Shown here: positions 35,862-45,530 of the stretch, piece after piece
Position numbering within the stretch: the stretch's first letter is position 1
How the letters are laid out: each line of letters starts with the position of its first letter
Source: Lysobacteraceae bacterium NML93-0399
GTDB taxonomy: Bacteria; Pseudomonadota; Gammaproteobacteria; Xanthomonadales; Xanthomonadaceae
Reading direction: 5' to 3'
DNA: 64,000 nucleotides
NCBI GenBank assembly: GCA_002307375.1
Contig: NTJI01000001.1
Span: forward strand, 744,001-808,000
The notes under the pieces: generated by a model
Seen by the model: only the letters and a program-made list of their open reading frames with translations
Databases searched by the model: none
Told to the model about the DNA's origin: nothing
Made by a program: the position numbers and the translations under genes

Positions 35862-38621
35862 TCAGAACTTGTAGCGCATGCCCAGCAGGAACTGCCGGCC
35901 GGTTTCGCTGTAATCGAGCGGCAGGCGGGACGCCGCACCGATCCAGGTTTCGGACGGCTCGTTGGTCAGGTTGATGCCTTCCAGGCTCAGCTCGATCTGC
36001 TCGCTGATGCGGTAGCGCAGCGACGCATCGAGCATGGTGGTGCCGGTCTGGCCGTGGACGTCTTCGGTAAAGCCCTGCTCCTGGCCGGGCACCTGGATCA
36101 GGTAGTCGTCGCGGTTGGTCGCCGAGACGCGGCCCGAGAAGCTCTCGCCCTCGTAGAAGACCGTCGCGTTCCACGAGCGCTTCGACGAGCCCAGCAGCGA
36201 GGTGCGCAGCGAGTTGGCACCGCTCGAGGTCAGGTACTGGATCTCGGTATCGACGTAGGTGTAGTTGAGCTGCACGCCGAAGTTGCGCCACGCGCCCGGC
36301 AGGAACGTGAAGGGCTGCACGTAGTTCGCCTCGAAGCCCTTAAGCGGGCCGCCAGGCGTATTGAGCGGCACGGTGAACGAGAAGTCGTCATTGACGCTGG
36401 CGCCGGTGCCTTCGAGCAGGCTCGCCGGCAGGCCGCTGGACGCGTAGCTGCGGACTTCGCGCGAGGTCTGGATGGTGGTCTTGAGATCCTTGTAGAACAG
36501 GCCCAGACCGAGCATCGCACCCTCGTCGAAGTACCACTCGAAGCCGAGGTCGGCGGTGTCGGCGCGCACCGGTTCAAGCGTCGGATTGCCGCCGCTGACA
36601 GTACGCGCGCCGCCGCTGACGTTGACCGTGACGCCTGGGGTGAGCGAGCCCAGTCCCGGACGCGACATGACGCGCGCGGCGCCGAAGCGGATGAGGAAGT
36701 CCGGTGCGATCTCCGCCACCAGGTTCATCGACGGCAGCGTGTCGCTGTACTCGCGCGACACCGTCGAGGCCACCGGCGTGCCGCTGGCGGTCGCGATGCC
36801 GGTGGAGGACTGCTTGGTGCGCACGTAGCGCACACCGAAGTTGCCCGAGAACGGGATGTTGCCCAGATCGGTCGAGAATTCGCCCTGCAGATACACGCCG
36901 CGATCCTGCTCCTCGACGCTGCGGGTGTTGACCGCGCGCTCGGTCACCGCGAACGTGCCCTCGCCGCTGTAGATGTCGAAGAAGTCGGCGATGCGCTCGT
37001 AACTGGGAATCACCCAGCGCCCGGGCGACCCGTCGATGCCGCTCAGGCTGCCGGTGCTGGTGAGGTCCGGCGGCACGATCAGGCTGCCGTCGGCGAAGCT
37101 CGGCACTGCGCCTTCCGAAGCGCGACGCAGCTCGCGGGTCGAGAAGCTGTAGTCCTTGGCCTGCACGCCGCCCTTGAGGCGGAAGCCGGGACTGATGTTC
37201 CAGTTGAAATCGAGCTGGGCGTTGTCGAATTCGTTCTCGACGTACTGCGGCCGCAGACGGATCTCGGCGAGCGTCCAGCCGGTCGGGTCGAGCGGATCGA
37301 TGCCGTAGTTGAGCACCGGACGGTAGGGGTCGCCGCGGTAGTCGTAGCTGTAACCGTCGACATCGAGCTTGTCCATGATGATCGTGGTCTGGATCGGGTT
37401 CTCGTGTTCGGATTTCGAGGTGCCGATCTTGCCCGACAGGGTGAAGTCGTCGGTGATGTCGAACTTGCCGTCGAGCGTGAGCTGGGTGAAGACGGTGTTC
37501 CACTCGTCGTGGCGGTTCTCCGAGCGGATGTCGACGTTGTCGAACTCGCCGTAGACCAGCGCGCCGCGGTCGTCGACGACACCGTCGCGGACGATGGTCT
37601 GCGGTTTGCCGGCGCCGCTGCGGCTGAAGGAGATCGCCTCGATGTACTTCTCGTCGCGCTCGGCGTCGATCTTCGAGTACAGACCGTCGAGCGAGAACTC
37701 CATGCGGTCGGTCGGCTTGAACTGCAGCGAACCGGTGATGCCGGTACGCGTCTGGTCATGCTCCATGCGCGTGTAGCGGGGGAAGCGTGGATGGAAGACG
37801 TTGGCGCCGAGCGCCTCGGTGAACGGCGAGTCGGGGTTGAAACCGCCGTTGCTCGGGCCGTTGGCCCAGCGGCCCGTGCCGCTGCCTTCCTCGATCGCCT
37901 GGCGCTCGCTGTAGGCGACCGACAGCAGGGCGCCGAACCGGCCGTCGGCCCAGGTGTTGGCGATGAGGCCGGCGATGCGCGGGTCGGCCTTCTCGGCCAT
38001 GTCGTTGTAGCTCGCCTGGCCACTGGCGACGACGGTCAGCCCGTCGTAGTCGAACGGACGCGCGGTGCGCAGGTCGACCGTGGCGCCGAGCGAGCCCTCC
38101 TCCACGTCGGCCGATGCGGTCTTGCGCACGATCAGCTGCGAGAACAGGTCGGAGGCGAACACGTTGAAGTCGAAGCCGCGGCCGCGGTTGGAACCGCCGC
38201 TCTGGTCGGACGCGCCCACCGTGGTCAACGCCTCCATGCCGTTGATGCGCACGCGGGTGAAATCCGGGCCCAGGCCGCGCACGGTGATCTGACGGCCTTC
38301 GCCGGCGTCGCGGGCAATCACCACGCCCGGAATGCGCTGCAGCGATTCGGCGAGATTGAGGTCGGGGAACTTGCCGATGTCCTCGGCGACGATCGCGTCG
38401 ACCACGCCGGCCTCGCCGCGCTTGATGTCGAGCGCGCGCTCGACGCTGGCGCGGTAGCCCACCACGCGCACCGTGTCGAGCTGCTGGGCCGCGTCATCGG
38501 ACGCGGACGTCGCTGGCGCCGTCTGGGCGAAGGCCGGCACGGCAACTGTCTGCAGCGCGAGCGCGATGGCGGTCGCCAGCAAGGTAACCGGTGTCTTTTT
38601 TGAACCGAACAACTGCGTCAT
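35862..38621 (-). CDS. TonB-dependent receptor, Xanthomonas/Caulobacter carbohydrate type
   Basis: This 919-residue receptor is related to the one downstream. It has a signal peptide with a KKTPVTLLATAIALAL start, a VRVVGYRAS box, a plug with EDIGKFPDLNLAESLQRIPG and ITVRGLGPDFTRVRINGME, and a C-terminal QFLLGMRYKF strand. It is a single-gene unit with its own operator-bearing promoter and strong terminator, divergent from kdgK. Together with the neighbouring receptor it likely imports pectin-derived oligosaccharides, perhaps of different size or decoration. Confidence 0.92.
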   Translation of the reverse strand: MTQLFGSKKTPVTLLATAIALALQTVAVPAFAQTAPATSASDDAAQQLDTVRVVGYRASVERALDIKRGEAGVVDAIVAEDIGKFPDLNLAESLQRIPGVVIARDAGEGRQITVRGLGPDFTRVRINGMEALTTVGASDQSGGSNRGRGFDFNVFASDLFSQLIVRKTASADVEEGSLGATVDLRTARPFDYDGLTVVASGQASYNDMAEKADPRIAGLIANTWADGRFGALLSVAYSERQAIEEGSGTGRWANGPSNGGFNPDSPFTEALGANVFHPRFPRYTRMEHDQTRTGITGSLQFKPTDRMEFSLDGLYSKIDAERDEKYIEAISFSRSGAGKPQTIVRDGVVDDRGALVYGEFDNVDIRSENRHDEWNTVFTQLTLDGKFDITDDFTLSGKIGTSKSEHENPIQTTIIMDKLDVDGYSYDYRGDPYRPVLNYGIDPLDPTGWTLAEIRLRPQYVENEFDNAQLDFNWNISPGFRLKGGVQAKDYSFSTRELRRASEGAVPSFADGSLIVPPDLTSTGSLSGIDGSPGRWVIPSYERIADFFDIYSGEGTFAVTERAVNTRSVEEQDRGVYLQGEFSTDLGNIPFSGNFGVRYVRTKQSSTGIATASGTPVASTVSREYSDTLPSMNLVAEIAPDFLIRFGAARVMSRPGLGSLTPGVTVNVSGGARTVSGGNPTLEPVRADTADLGFEWYFDEGAMLGLGLFYKDLKTTIQTSREVRSYASSGLPASLLEGTGASVNDDFSFTVPLNTPGGPLKGFEANYVQPFTFLPGAWRNFGVQLNYTYVDTEIQYLTSSGANSLRTSLLGSSKRSWNATVFYEGESFSGRVSATNRDDYLIQVPGQEQGFTEDVHGQTGTTMLDASLRYRISEQIELSLEGINLTNEPSETWIGAASRLPLDYSETGRQFLLGMRYKF

Positions 38622-38703
38622 CTCCGTCCCCTCCCAGGGTGCGTTGCGGTTTCGGCGCGTCTTGACTGGCTGGGCGCGCTTGTTAATGTGATCGCCGGCG
38701 TCC

Positions 38704-38766
38704 AATGACACCGCGGGCCAAACGCTAACAGAGCGATTTCCGCAAAGCATGTTGCGCCGCCACATC
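38704..38766 (-). promoter_or_regulatory. Promoter of the second TonB receptor and shared operator with kdgK
   Basis: On the minus strand GATGTGGCGGCGCAACATGC (38747-38766), then CGCTCTGT and TAGCGT (38722-38727, candidate -10), then the operator AATGACACCGCGGGCCA (plus-strand form, 38704-38720). Spacing matches the promoters at 9780 and 35721. The site is 83 bp before the receptor start and 92 bp before the divergent kdgK start, so it may serve both. Confidence 0.65.
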
Positions 38767-38811
38767 CACACTGCCCGTCCCCACCGGGCCCGAGCGAAAG
38801 GCATTGCCGCG

Positions 38812-39840
38812 ATGGGCAAACGCATTCTGTGTTTCGGCGAGCTGCTGCTGCGCCTGGGCGCCCCGGGGCGCGAATTCCTGCTGCAGTCGCGGCACCTGGA
38901 CGTGCACGTCGGCGGCGCGGAAACCAATGTCGCGGTATCACTGGCGCGCTTCGGCCATGCCAGCGCGCTCGCCGGCACCGTGGCTGCGAATGCGCTGGGC
39001 GACGGCGCACTGGGCGAACTGCGCCGCCACGGCGTGGACGTTTCCCGCGTGGCACGTGCCGTGGGCCGCATGGGCCTGTATTTCTTCGCCGCAGGCGCGG
39101 GCCTGCGGCCCAGCGATGTGGTGTACGACCGCGCCGATTCGGCCTTCGCGCGTGCGGCGCCCCAGGATTACGACTGGCCGGCCCTGCTCGAGGGTTTCGA
39201 CTGCCTGCACGTGTCCGGCGTGACACCGGCGGTCGGTCCGAACGCGGCCGATGCCGTCTTGGCGGCCGTGCGCGCTGCACGTGCGGCCGGCGTGCGCGTC
39301 TCGTTCGACGGCAACTTCCGCCCCAAACTGTGGGCAAGCTGGAACGACACCCCCGCGCCGTTGCTGCACGGCCTGCTGGCCGAAGCGGACGTCGCCTTCA
39401 TCGACCACCGCGACATCGACCTGATCCTGGGCACCGACGCGGCCGAAACCGGTGCGCACGCCAGCGCCGAACGCACGCTCGAGGCCGCTACGCGCGCGTT
39501 CGCCGCCTTCCCGCACCTGCAGCGCATCGCCTGCACCCAGCGCACCGTGCACAGCGTCGATCGCCATGCACTCGGCGCACTACTGGTGCGACGTGACGGC
39601 AGCGCCCAGCGCATCGACGCGCTGCCCGTCGACGGCATCGTCGATCGCATCGGCGGTGGCGACGCATTCGCCGCAGGCGTGCTGCACGGCGTGCTGTCGG
39701 GCATGGACGATGCGCGCACGCTCGCCTTCGGCCTGGCGGCGGCGCGACTCAAGCACAGCGTGCCCGGCGACTTCAATCTGGTCGGTGCGGCGGATGTCGA
39801 AGCGCTCGTCGACAGCGGCCGTCTCGACGTGCGCCGCTGA
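38812..39840 (+). CDS. kdgK: 2-keto-3-deoxygluconate kinase
   Basis: This 342-residue PfkB-family kinase phosphorylates KDG to KDPG, the step after KduD. Visible are the N-terminal GGAETNVAVSLARFG signature, FDGNFRPKLW in the middle and GGGDAFAAG with catalytic Asp284. Choosing kdgK over other PfkB members rests on sequence feel (DGNFRPxLW) and on the pectin context. No KDPG aldolase gene is in the window. It is a single gene with a terminator right after it. Confidence 0.9.
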   Translation: MGKRILCFGELLLRLGAPGREFLLQSRHLDVHVGGAETNVAVSLARFGHASALAGTVAANALGDGALGELRRHGVDVSRVARAVGRMGLYFFAAGAGLRPSDVVYDRADSAFARAAPQDYDWPALLEGFDCLHVSGVTPAVGPNAADAVLAAVRAARAAGVRVSFDGNFRPKLWASWNDTPAPLLHGLLAEADVAFIDHRDIDLILGTDAAETGAHASAERTLEAATRAFAAFPHLQRIACTQRTVHSVDRHALGALLVRRDGSAQRIDALPVDGIVDRIGGGDAFAAGVLHGVLSGMDDARTLAFGLAAARLKHSVPGDFNLVGAADVEALVDSGRLDVRR

Positions 39841-39866
39841 CGCGGCGCGGCGCATACGTCAACGCA

Positions 39867-39891
39867 AACGGCCCGCCAATGGCGGGCCGTT
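39867..39891. terminator. Bidirectional terminator between kdgK and sppA
   Basis: A perfect stem AACGGCCCGCC-AAT-GGCGGGCCGTT lies between the convergent genes, with A-rich DNA on the left and a TT following on the right. Confidence 0.7.
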
Positions 39892-39913
39892 CGCATTGAC
39901 CACTAACGAAACG

Positions 39914-41809
39914 TCACAGTTCGCAGAAGCAGTACGCCACCGCCTTGACCGGACGGCCCGGCTGCGGGCTCATGACGCTTTCGAGCAACTGCAGGTCCTG
40001 TTCGGCGCGCGGCACTGCGCGCGCCAGCAGGCTGCGGGCGACATCGCTGTGGCCCACCAGCGCGCCGCCGAGGCGCCCGCTGACGAAGCCGGTCAGGAAG
40101 CGGCCGAACGGCGTGGCCGCCTTCTCGACGTAGCGCACGCGCCAGCCGTCCTCGCCCAGACCGCCCAGTTCGGCCGCCTTGGCGATGGCGGTGCGCAGGC
40201 CGCCGAGCTCGTCGACCAGCCCGCGCTCGAGCGCCTGGGTACCGCTCCAGACGCGGCCGCGTGCGACCTCGTCGATCTCCTCGGCACTGCGGCCACGCGC
40301 GTCGCCGACCTTGCCGATGAAGTTGGCATAGCCGCGGTCGATGATCGACTGGATCGCCACGCCCGCCTCGGGCTGCAGTTCGCGGGTCAGATCGAACGCG
40401 CCGGCGATGCGCGTGGTGCCCACGCCGTCGGTGCGGATGCCGATCTTCTCCAGCGTGCGCGGGAAGGTGGGCACCAGCGCGAAGATGCCGATCGAGCCGG
40501 TGATCGTCGACGCATCGGCATAGATGCGATCGGCGTTCATGCTGATCCAGTAGCCGCCCGACGCGGCGACATCACCCATCGACACCACCACCGGCTTGCC
40601 CGCTGCCTTGAGCGCATCGACCTCGCGGCGGATCTGCTCGGAGGCGAACACCTCGCCGCCGCCCGAATCCACACGCAGCACGACCGACTTCACGTGCTCG
40701 TCCTCGCGCGCCTCGCGCAGCAGGGCCGAGGTCGACTCGCCGCCGATCGTGCCCGGCGGCTGCTCGCCGCCGGTGATGCCGCCCTCGGCCACGACCACCG
40801 CGACCTGCGCACGGCGATCGGCCGCGCCGGCGGGCGGCGAGACATGGGCGAGGAAATCGCGCATCGAGATCTGACGGAAACCGCCGTCGGCGTCGTCGTC
40901 GGCCACGCCGCGCTCGACCAGCAGCTGCTCGACTTCCTCACGGGTCTTGAGGCCGTCGACGAACTTCTGCGACAGCGCGTACTGCGCCAGATCGCCACGC
41001 GCGGCGGCGATGCCTTCGGGCAGCGTGTCGATACCGGCGTTGATCGCAGCGGGCGCGATGCCGCGCACGCGGCCGATGTCGGCGACGTGGCGCTGCCAGA
41101 TGTCGCCCATCCAGTACAGGTCGGCTTCCTTCGACTCGGGCGAGGCCGCGTCGAGAATGTAGGGCTCGGCAGCGGACTTGTATTCGCCGACCTTGAACAG
41201 GTGCACGTCGACGCCGAGCTTGTCGGCCAGGCCCTCGCGGTAGTACTGGCGATAGCCGGCCAGGCCTTCGAGCATCATCCCGCCTTCGGGGTCGAGATAG
41301 ACCTCGTCGGCCTGCGCGGCGAGCAGGTACTGCTGCTGGCCGAAGTACTCGCCGAACGCGACCACCTGCTTGCCGGCGGCGCGCACTTCGCCGATGGCCT
41401 CGGCCACCTCGCGCATCGAGGCGTAGCCCGAGAACGTCAGCCGGTCGGTGCGCAGCAGCACGCGCTCGATGCGGTCGTCGTTCTTGGCCGCCTCCAGCGT
41501 GCGCAGCAGGTCACGCAGCTGCACCTCGCCCACGCCGCCGCCACTGCTCTCGGCCAGCGCGCGCATGAACGGATCGCTGCGGTATTGCTCGACCAGCGCA
41601 CCTTCGGGCGCGATGACCAGCGTCGTGCGATCGAGCAGCGGCGCCTGCCGCGAACCGCCGCCGATGATCGCCACCAATACCAGGATGCCGACCAGGAAGA
41701 TCAGGCCGAAGAACAGCAGGTTGAGGATCAGCCGGCGGATGAAGTTCATCCCGTCCCAGATGCCGATGACGAAGCGCGTCAACGGCGCGCGGGGCTGCAC
41801 AGTACTCAT
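39914..41809 (-). CDS. sppA: Signal peptide peptidase SppA, 67-kDa type
   Basis: This 631-residue inner-membrane serine protease degrades cleaved signal peptides. It has one N-terminal transmembrane helix (about residues 27-50) and two tandem S49 domains. The catalytic dyad residues are visible as Lys211 (KVGEYKSAAEPY) in the first domain and Ser417 (GDVAASGGYW) in the second, matching the E. coli long form. It is a stand-alone gene; nothing links it to the pectin region beyond adjacency. Confidence 0.94.
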   Translation of the reverse strand: MSTVQPRAPLTRFVIGIWDGMNFIRRLILNLLFFGLIFLVGILVLVAIIGGGSRQAPLLDRTTLVIAPEGALVEQYRSDPFMRALAESSGGGVGEVQLRDLLRTLEAAKNDDRIERVLLRTDRLTFSGYASMREVAEAIGEVRAAGKQVVAFGEYFGQQQYLLAAQADEVYLDPEGGMMLEGLAGYRQYYREGLADKLGVDVHLFKVGEYKSAAEPYILDAASPESKEADLYWMGDIWQRHVADIGRVRGIAPAAINAGIDTLPEGIAAARGDLAQYALSQKFVDGLKTREEVEQLLVERGVADDDADGGFRQISMRDFLAHVSPPAGAADRRAQVAVVVAEGGITGGEQPPGTIGGESTSALLREAREDEHVKSVVLRVDSGGGEVFASEQIRREVDALKAAGKPVVVSMGDVAASGGYWISMNADRIYADASTITGSIGIFALVPTFPRTLEKIGIRTDGVGTTRIAGAFDLTRELQPEAGVAIQSIIDRGYANFIGKVGDARGRSAEEIDEVARGRVWSGTQALERGLVDELGGLRTAIAKAAELGGLGEDGWRVRYVEKAATPFGRFLTGFVSGRLGGALVGHSDVARSLLARAVPRAEQDLQLLESVMSPQPGRPVKAVAYCFCEL

Positions 41810-41925
41810 GCGTCAAACAACTCCATCAGGAAAGTGTTGGGGGGCGACCGCCGCCAGCGGCACGCAGGATCCGTCCCGAGCCCGCAGCCTAGCGTGCCGC
41901 GGCGCCGCGGCGCATGCGCCGGTGG

Positions 41926-43308
41926 TCACTGTGCCGCCGCGCGGGTCGCGACCGATGCCGGCACCCGCCGACTGCTGCGCAGGAAGCGCACGCCCAGCAG
42001 CACGGCAGCCACGGTCAGGCCGGCGATCAGGCCGATCCACATGCCCTTCGGCCCCCAGCCCAGGCCGAGCCCGAGCGTGGCGCCCAGGCTCATGCCCACG
42101 CCCCAGTAGGCCGCGGCGGCCAGGAACATCGGCACGCGCGTGTCCTTGAGTCCGCGCAGCGCGCCGGCCGAAAGCGCCTGGATGCCGTCCGGAAACTGGA
42201 ACGCGGCCGCGTACAGCAGCAGCGCGCCGGCCAGCGCCGCGACGGCGGCATCCTCGGTGTAGATGCGCACGACATGATCGTGGCCGAGCAGCAACAGCAC
42301 ACCCGACACGGTCTGCGTTGCCAGCACCAGCGCCAGGCCGGCGAAACCCGCACGGCGCACACCGGCGCTGCCGAGCCCGCGACCGACCGCATTGCCGACC
42401 CGCACCGTCGTCGCCTCGGCCAGGCCGAAGGGCACCATGAAACACAGCGCGGCGACGTTGATCGCGATCTGGTGCGCGGCCGCCTCCAGTTCGCCCAGAC
42501 GGCCGATCAGCAGCGCGGTCACCACGAACAGGCTGCCTTCCATGGTCACCGTCACGCCGATCGGCAGGCCGGTGCGCAGCAGGCTGCCGATCTCGCGCCA
42601 GCGCGGCGGGTCGAAACGGGTGAACAGCGCGTAGCGTGCGAACCGCTTCGACAGCGCCAGATAGACCGCAAAGGCCGAGGCCTGCACCCACATCATGATC
42701 GCCGAGGCCAGGCCCAGACCGCCGGCGCCGCCTTCCGGGAACGGGCCCCAACCGAATGCGAGCGCGTAGCCCATCGGCACCAGCACGACCAGGCCACCGA
42801 AGCCGAACACCATCGTCGGCAGCGTCCAGTGGATGCCGTCGCTGAGATAGCGCATGCAGAAATACAGCGTCAGCGCCGGCACGCCCCAGCGGATGCCATG
42901 CAGGAAGGCGGTGGCGCCGGGCACGATGTCGGGCGCGATGCCGAACGGGCCGAGCAGCGCCGCGAGCACGGTCAGCAGCCCGAACAGCGCCAGTCCGAGC
43001 CCCGCGGCCAGCCACAGCGCCTGCCGGAACAAGGGCCCGACCTCGGCGTGACGGCCCTCGCCGTCGAGCTGCGACACCGACGGCGGCACCGCCATCAGCG
43101 TGCCCATCGGCACCATCAGCGGCAGCCAGAAGATCGCCGTGCCCACCGCGACCGCGGCGAGCGTCGCGGTGCCGTGGTGGCCGGCGATGACCGAATCAAC
43201 GAAGCCGATCAGACCGGTGGCGACGTGGCCGGCGACCAGCGGGGCCGCCAGGACGGCGGTGCGCCGCACTTCGTGACCGAAGGGCGGCAGGATGACTGCG
43301 GAAGACAT
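41926..43308 (-). CDS. MATE family efflux transporter, NorM-like
   Basis: This 460-residue, 12-helix multidrug/toxin antiporter of the MATE family has conserved segments GFVDSVIAGHHGTATLAAVAVG, WVQASAFAVYLALS and EAAAHQIAINVAALCFMVPFGLAEATTVRVGNAVG in order. It exports cationic compounds by sodium or proton antiport. The ATG at 43308 gives the normal N-terminus. It is a single gene; the 184 bp upstream to the divergent gene contain no feature I can name. Confidence 0.92.
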   Translation of the reverse strand: MSSAVILPPFGHEVRRTAVLAAPLVAGHVATGLIGFVDSVIAGHHGTATLAAVAVGTAIFWLPLMVPMGTLMAVPPSVSQLDGEGRHAEVGPLFRQALWLAAGLGLALFGLLTVLAALLGPFGIAPDIVPGATAFLHGIRWGVPALTLYFCMRYLSDGIHWTLPTMVFGFGGLVVLVPMGYALAFGWGPFPEGGAGGLGLASAIMMWVQASAFAVYLALSKRFARYALFTRFDPPRWREIGSLLRTGLPIGVTVTMEGSLFVVTALLIGRLGELEAAAHQIAINVAALCFMVPFGLAEATTVRVGNAVGRGLGSAGVRRAGFAGLALVLATQTVSGVLLLLGHDHVVRIYTEDAAVAALAGALLLYAAAFQFPDGIQALSAGALRGLKDTRVPMFLAAAAYWGVGMSLGATLGLGLGWGPKGMWIGLIAGLTVAAVLLGVRFLRSSRRVPASVATRAAAQ

Positions 43309-43492
43309 GGGGGAAGCTCTGCGACTGCGGCCGCGCGGACGACGGATGCGTGCGCTGGCACCGGGGCGCGAAGGTGGCGCATTCTAGCCTCACGCCGCGC
43401 ACGGGGAATGACGCGCGGCGCCAGCGGTCAACATCCATCGTTTCCGGGGCCGCGGCTGCGCTGCCGCGCCCGTGCCAGGAACCCGTCAGCCC

Positions 43493-44653
43493 ATGTCCCA
43501 GACCGCGCCGCCGCCCGCCGAGGATGTGCCAGCCACCTGCGAGAACTGCGGCACGCCCCTGCGCGGGCACTACTGCCATGCCTGCGGCCAGTCCACGCAC
43601 AGTCCGGTGCGCCACGTGGGCCACGCGGTGGAGGAAGTGTTCGAATCGTTCTGGCATCTCGACGGACGCATTTTCCGCACCGTGCGCGACCTGTTCGTGC
43701 CGGGCCGCATCGCCGGGCGCTATCTCGGCGGGCAGCGCGTGCGTTACGTCGCGCCGATGCGGCTGTTCGTGATCCTGACGCTGCTGACGTTCTTCGTGGC
43801 GAAGTTCGTGGTCCAGGACGCCATGCTGGGCTTCGAGGCCGACGGCGTGATCCAGGCCACGGACATGCGTGCACAGTTCGCACAGGCGCAGACCGCGGCC
43901 GAGGTGGATGCGATCCGCGACTCTCTGATCGCCGACATCGACGAGGCCCGCCGGGTGACCGGGGCGCTCCCGGGCGTGTCCACGCGCCTGTCGGCCGCCG
44001 AGTCCGAGGTGCGCGCCCAGGCCCGTGCACGCACCGCCGTTCTGGCGGGCGCCGCGGGCAGCGATGCACCCGCGCCGGAACCTGCGGACACCGAGGCTGC
44101 GAGTGCGGACGGCGTCACAGCCGCGCCGGATGCAGACGGGACCGGCCCGGAGTACCGCCGCGACGCGCCGCCGCTCGGCGGTCGAATCGGCGCGCGCATC
44201 ACGCGCAATCTGGATCGCCTGCAGGATTCCCCCGGCGCCTACAGCCGCGCCCTGCTCGGCGTCGCACCGACAGCGCTCTTCATCCTGGTGCCCCTGTTCG
44301 CGGTGCTGCTCAAGCTGGCTTATCTGTTCCAGCGACGGCTGTACCTGGAACACGTCGTCATCGGCCTCTACAGCCACGCGGCCCTGATGCTGGGCCTGCT
44401 GCTGGTGTTCTGCGGCGCGCTCGCAACGCCTTGGCTGGAGGCGCGTGCGGCCTGGGCTGCCGGTGTGGTGGGCCTGCTGCAGACAGTGTTGCTGTGGGCG
44501 ATGCCGGTCTATCTGCTGGTGACGCAGAAGCGCGTATACGGCCAGTCATGGCCGTGGACGCTGCTCAAGTTCGCGATCATCGGCGCGCTGTATTTCGCGC
44601 TGTTCCTCAGCGTGGCGATCCCGATGGCGGGCTACGCGCTCTACGCGCTGTAA
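43493..44653 (+). CDS. DUF3667 domain-containing membrane protein with N-terminal zinc ribbon
   Basis: This 386-residue protein starts with a four-cysteine zinc-ribbon motif (CENCGTPLRGHYCHACGQ, about residues 16-33). A DUF3667 core follows (FESFWHLDGRIFRTVRDLF, RVRYVAPMRLFVILTLLTFF), then an Ala/Glu-rich loop of about 130 residues and four C-terminal hydrophobic segments. The family has no known function. The ATG at 43493 was preferred over the GTG seven codons earlier. Confidence 0.82.
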   Translation: MSQTAPPPAEDVPATCENCGTPLRGHYCHACGQSTHSPVRHVGHAVEEVFESFWHLDGRIFRTVRDLFVPGRIAGRYLGGQRVRYVAPMRLFVILTLLTFFVAKFVVQDAMLGFEADGVIQATDMRAQFAQAQTAAEVDAIRDSLIADIDEARRVTGALPGVSTRLSAAESEVRAQARARTAVLAGAAGSDAPAPEPADTEAASADGVTAAPDADGTGPEYRRDAPPLGGRIGARITRNLDRLQDSPGAYSRALLGVAPTALFILVPLFAVLLKLAYLFQRRLYLEHVVIGLYSHAALMLGLLLVFCGALATPWLEARAAWAAGVVGLLQTVLLWAMPVYLLVTQKRVYGQSWPWTLLKFAIIGALYFALFLSVAIPMAGYALYAL

Positions 44654-44888
44654 CCGTTCTGCCACACGCCGGGCCGCCGATGCGGCGGCCGGCACAGGAG
44701 CGCCACGGAGCGGCCGACGAGACGGGCTGCTGCCACGCGAGAGGCCGGCAGCGGAAACTGGTGCCGCGGGCCTCCGAGCCCGAAGACTGCGCGGACACGC
44801 CAGTGCGCGCAGCGCGCGACGCAAAGAGTCGACGCCGCGCGCCACGCCACGCTGGAACGGCGCAGCTTGCGACCTTTCCCGCCGACCC

Positions 44889-45530
44889 TCAGGGCGCGCC
44901 GTTCACGCGCGCGCGCAGCCAGGCGTCGCGTGCGTCGGCCGGCGCCGCCAGCCAGGCACTGCGCAGCGCATCGCGCTCGTGCGGCGGCGTGCGCTGCGCC
45001 AGCGCGGCCAGGTCCGCGCGCGCCTGCGCCGACATCGTGCGCAGCGCCAGCAGGGCCGGACCGCGCTCGTCTTCAGGCATCGCCGAGAACAGCGGATGCA
45101 GGCCGGCCCAGTCCTGCCCCAACGTCGGTCCCAACCGCCAGCCGCGACGCAGACTCTGGTCGAGCTGCTCGAACTCCAGCCGCAGTGCGCGCTGCTCGGC
45201 CTCCGGCAAGGTGTCGAAATGCGCCGCCGCCCGCTGCAGCTGCATGCGCTCGGCGTGCGGCAGGGACGTCGCCGCCTCGTGGGCGATGCGACGGCGGCCG
45301 CGCTCCTGCGCCGGCAGGGCGCGCCAGGCTGCGATGCGGGCGGCAAGCGCGCTGCGCTGCTCGGGCGACATGTCGGCCAGACGCGCGGCCCGCGCCTCGA
45401 GCCGTTCGCGTTCGGCGGTCGGCAGCTCGCTGTCCTGCAGCGCGGGCGGCAGCGCCCATGCCGCCACCGGCGCGAGCGCCAGAACGAGCCCGAGCAGCAG
45501 GGGCCGCCCGGCGCGCTCACAGATCGGCAT
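44889..45530 (-). CDS. DUF3106 domain-containing exported protein
   Basis: This 213-residue protein has a signal peptide (LLLGLVLALAPVAAWA) and repeated short helical motifs (LADMSPEQRSALAARIAAW, FDTLPEAEQRALRLEFEQL) typical of DUF3106, a periplasmic family of unknown role. It overlaps the upstream sigma-like gene by 14 bp and is probably expressed with it. The start MPICERAG at 45530 places the signal peptide correctly. Confidence 0.78.
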   Translation of the reverse strand: MPICERAGRPLLLGLVLALAPVAAWALPPALQDSELPTAERERLEARAARLADMSPEQRSALAARIAAWRALPAQERGRRRIAHEAATSLPHAERMQLQRAAAHFDTLPEAEQRALRLEFEQLDQSLRRGWRLGPTLGQDWAGLHPLFSAMPEDERGPALLALRTMSAQARADLAALAQRTPPHERDALRSAWLAAPADARDAWLRARVNGAP

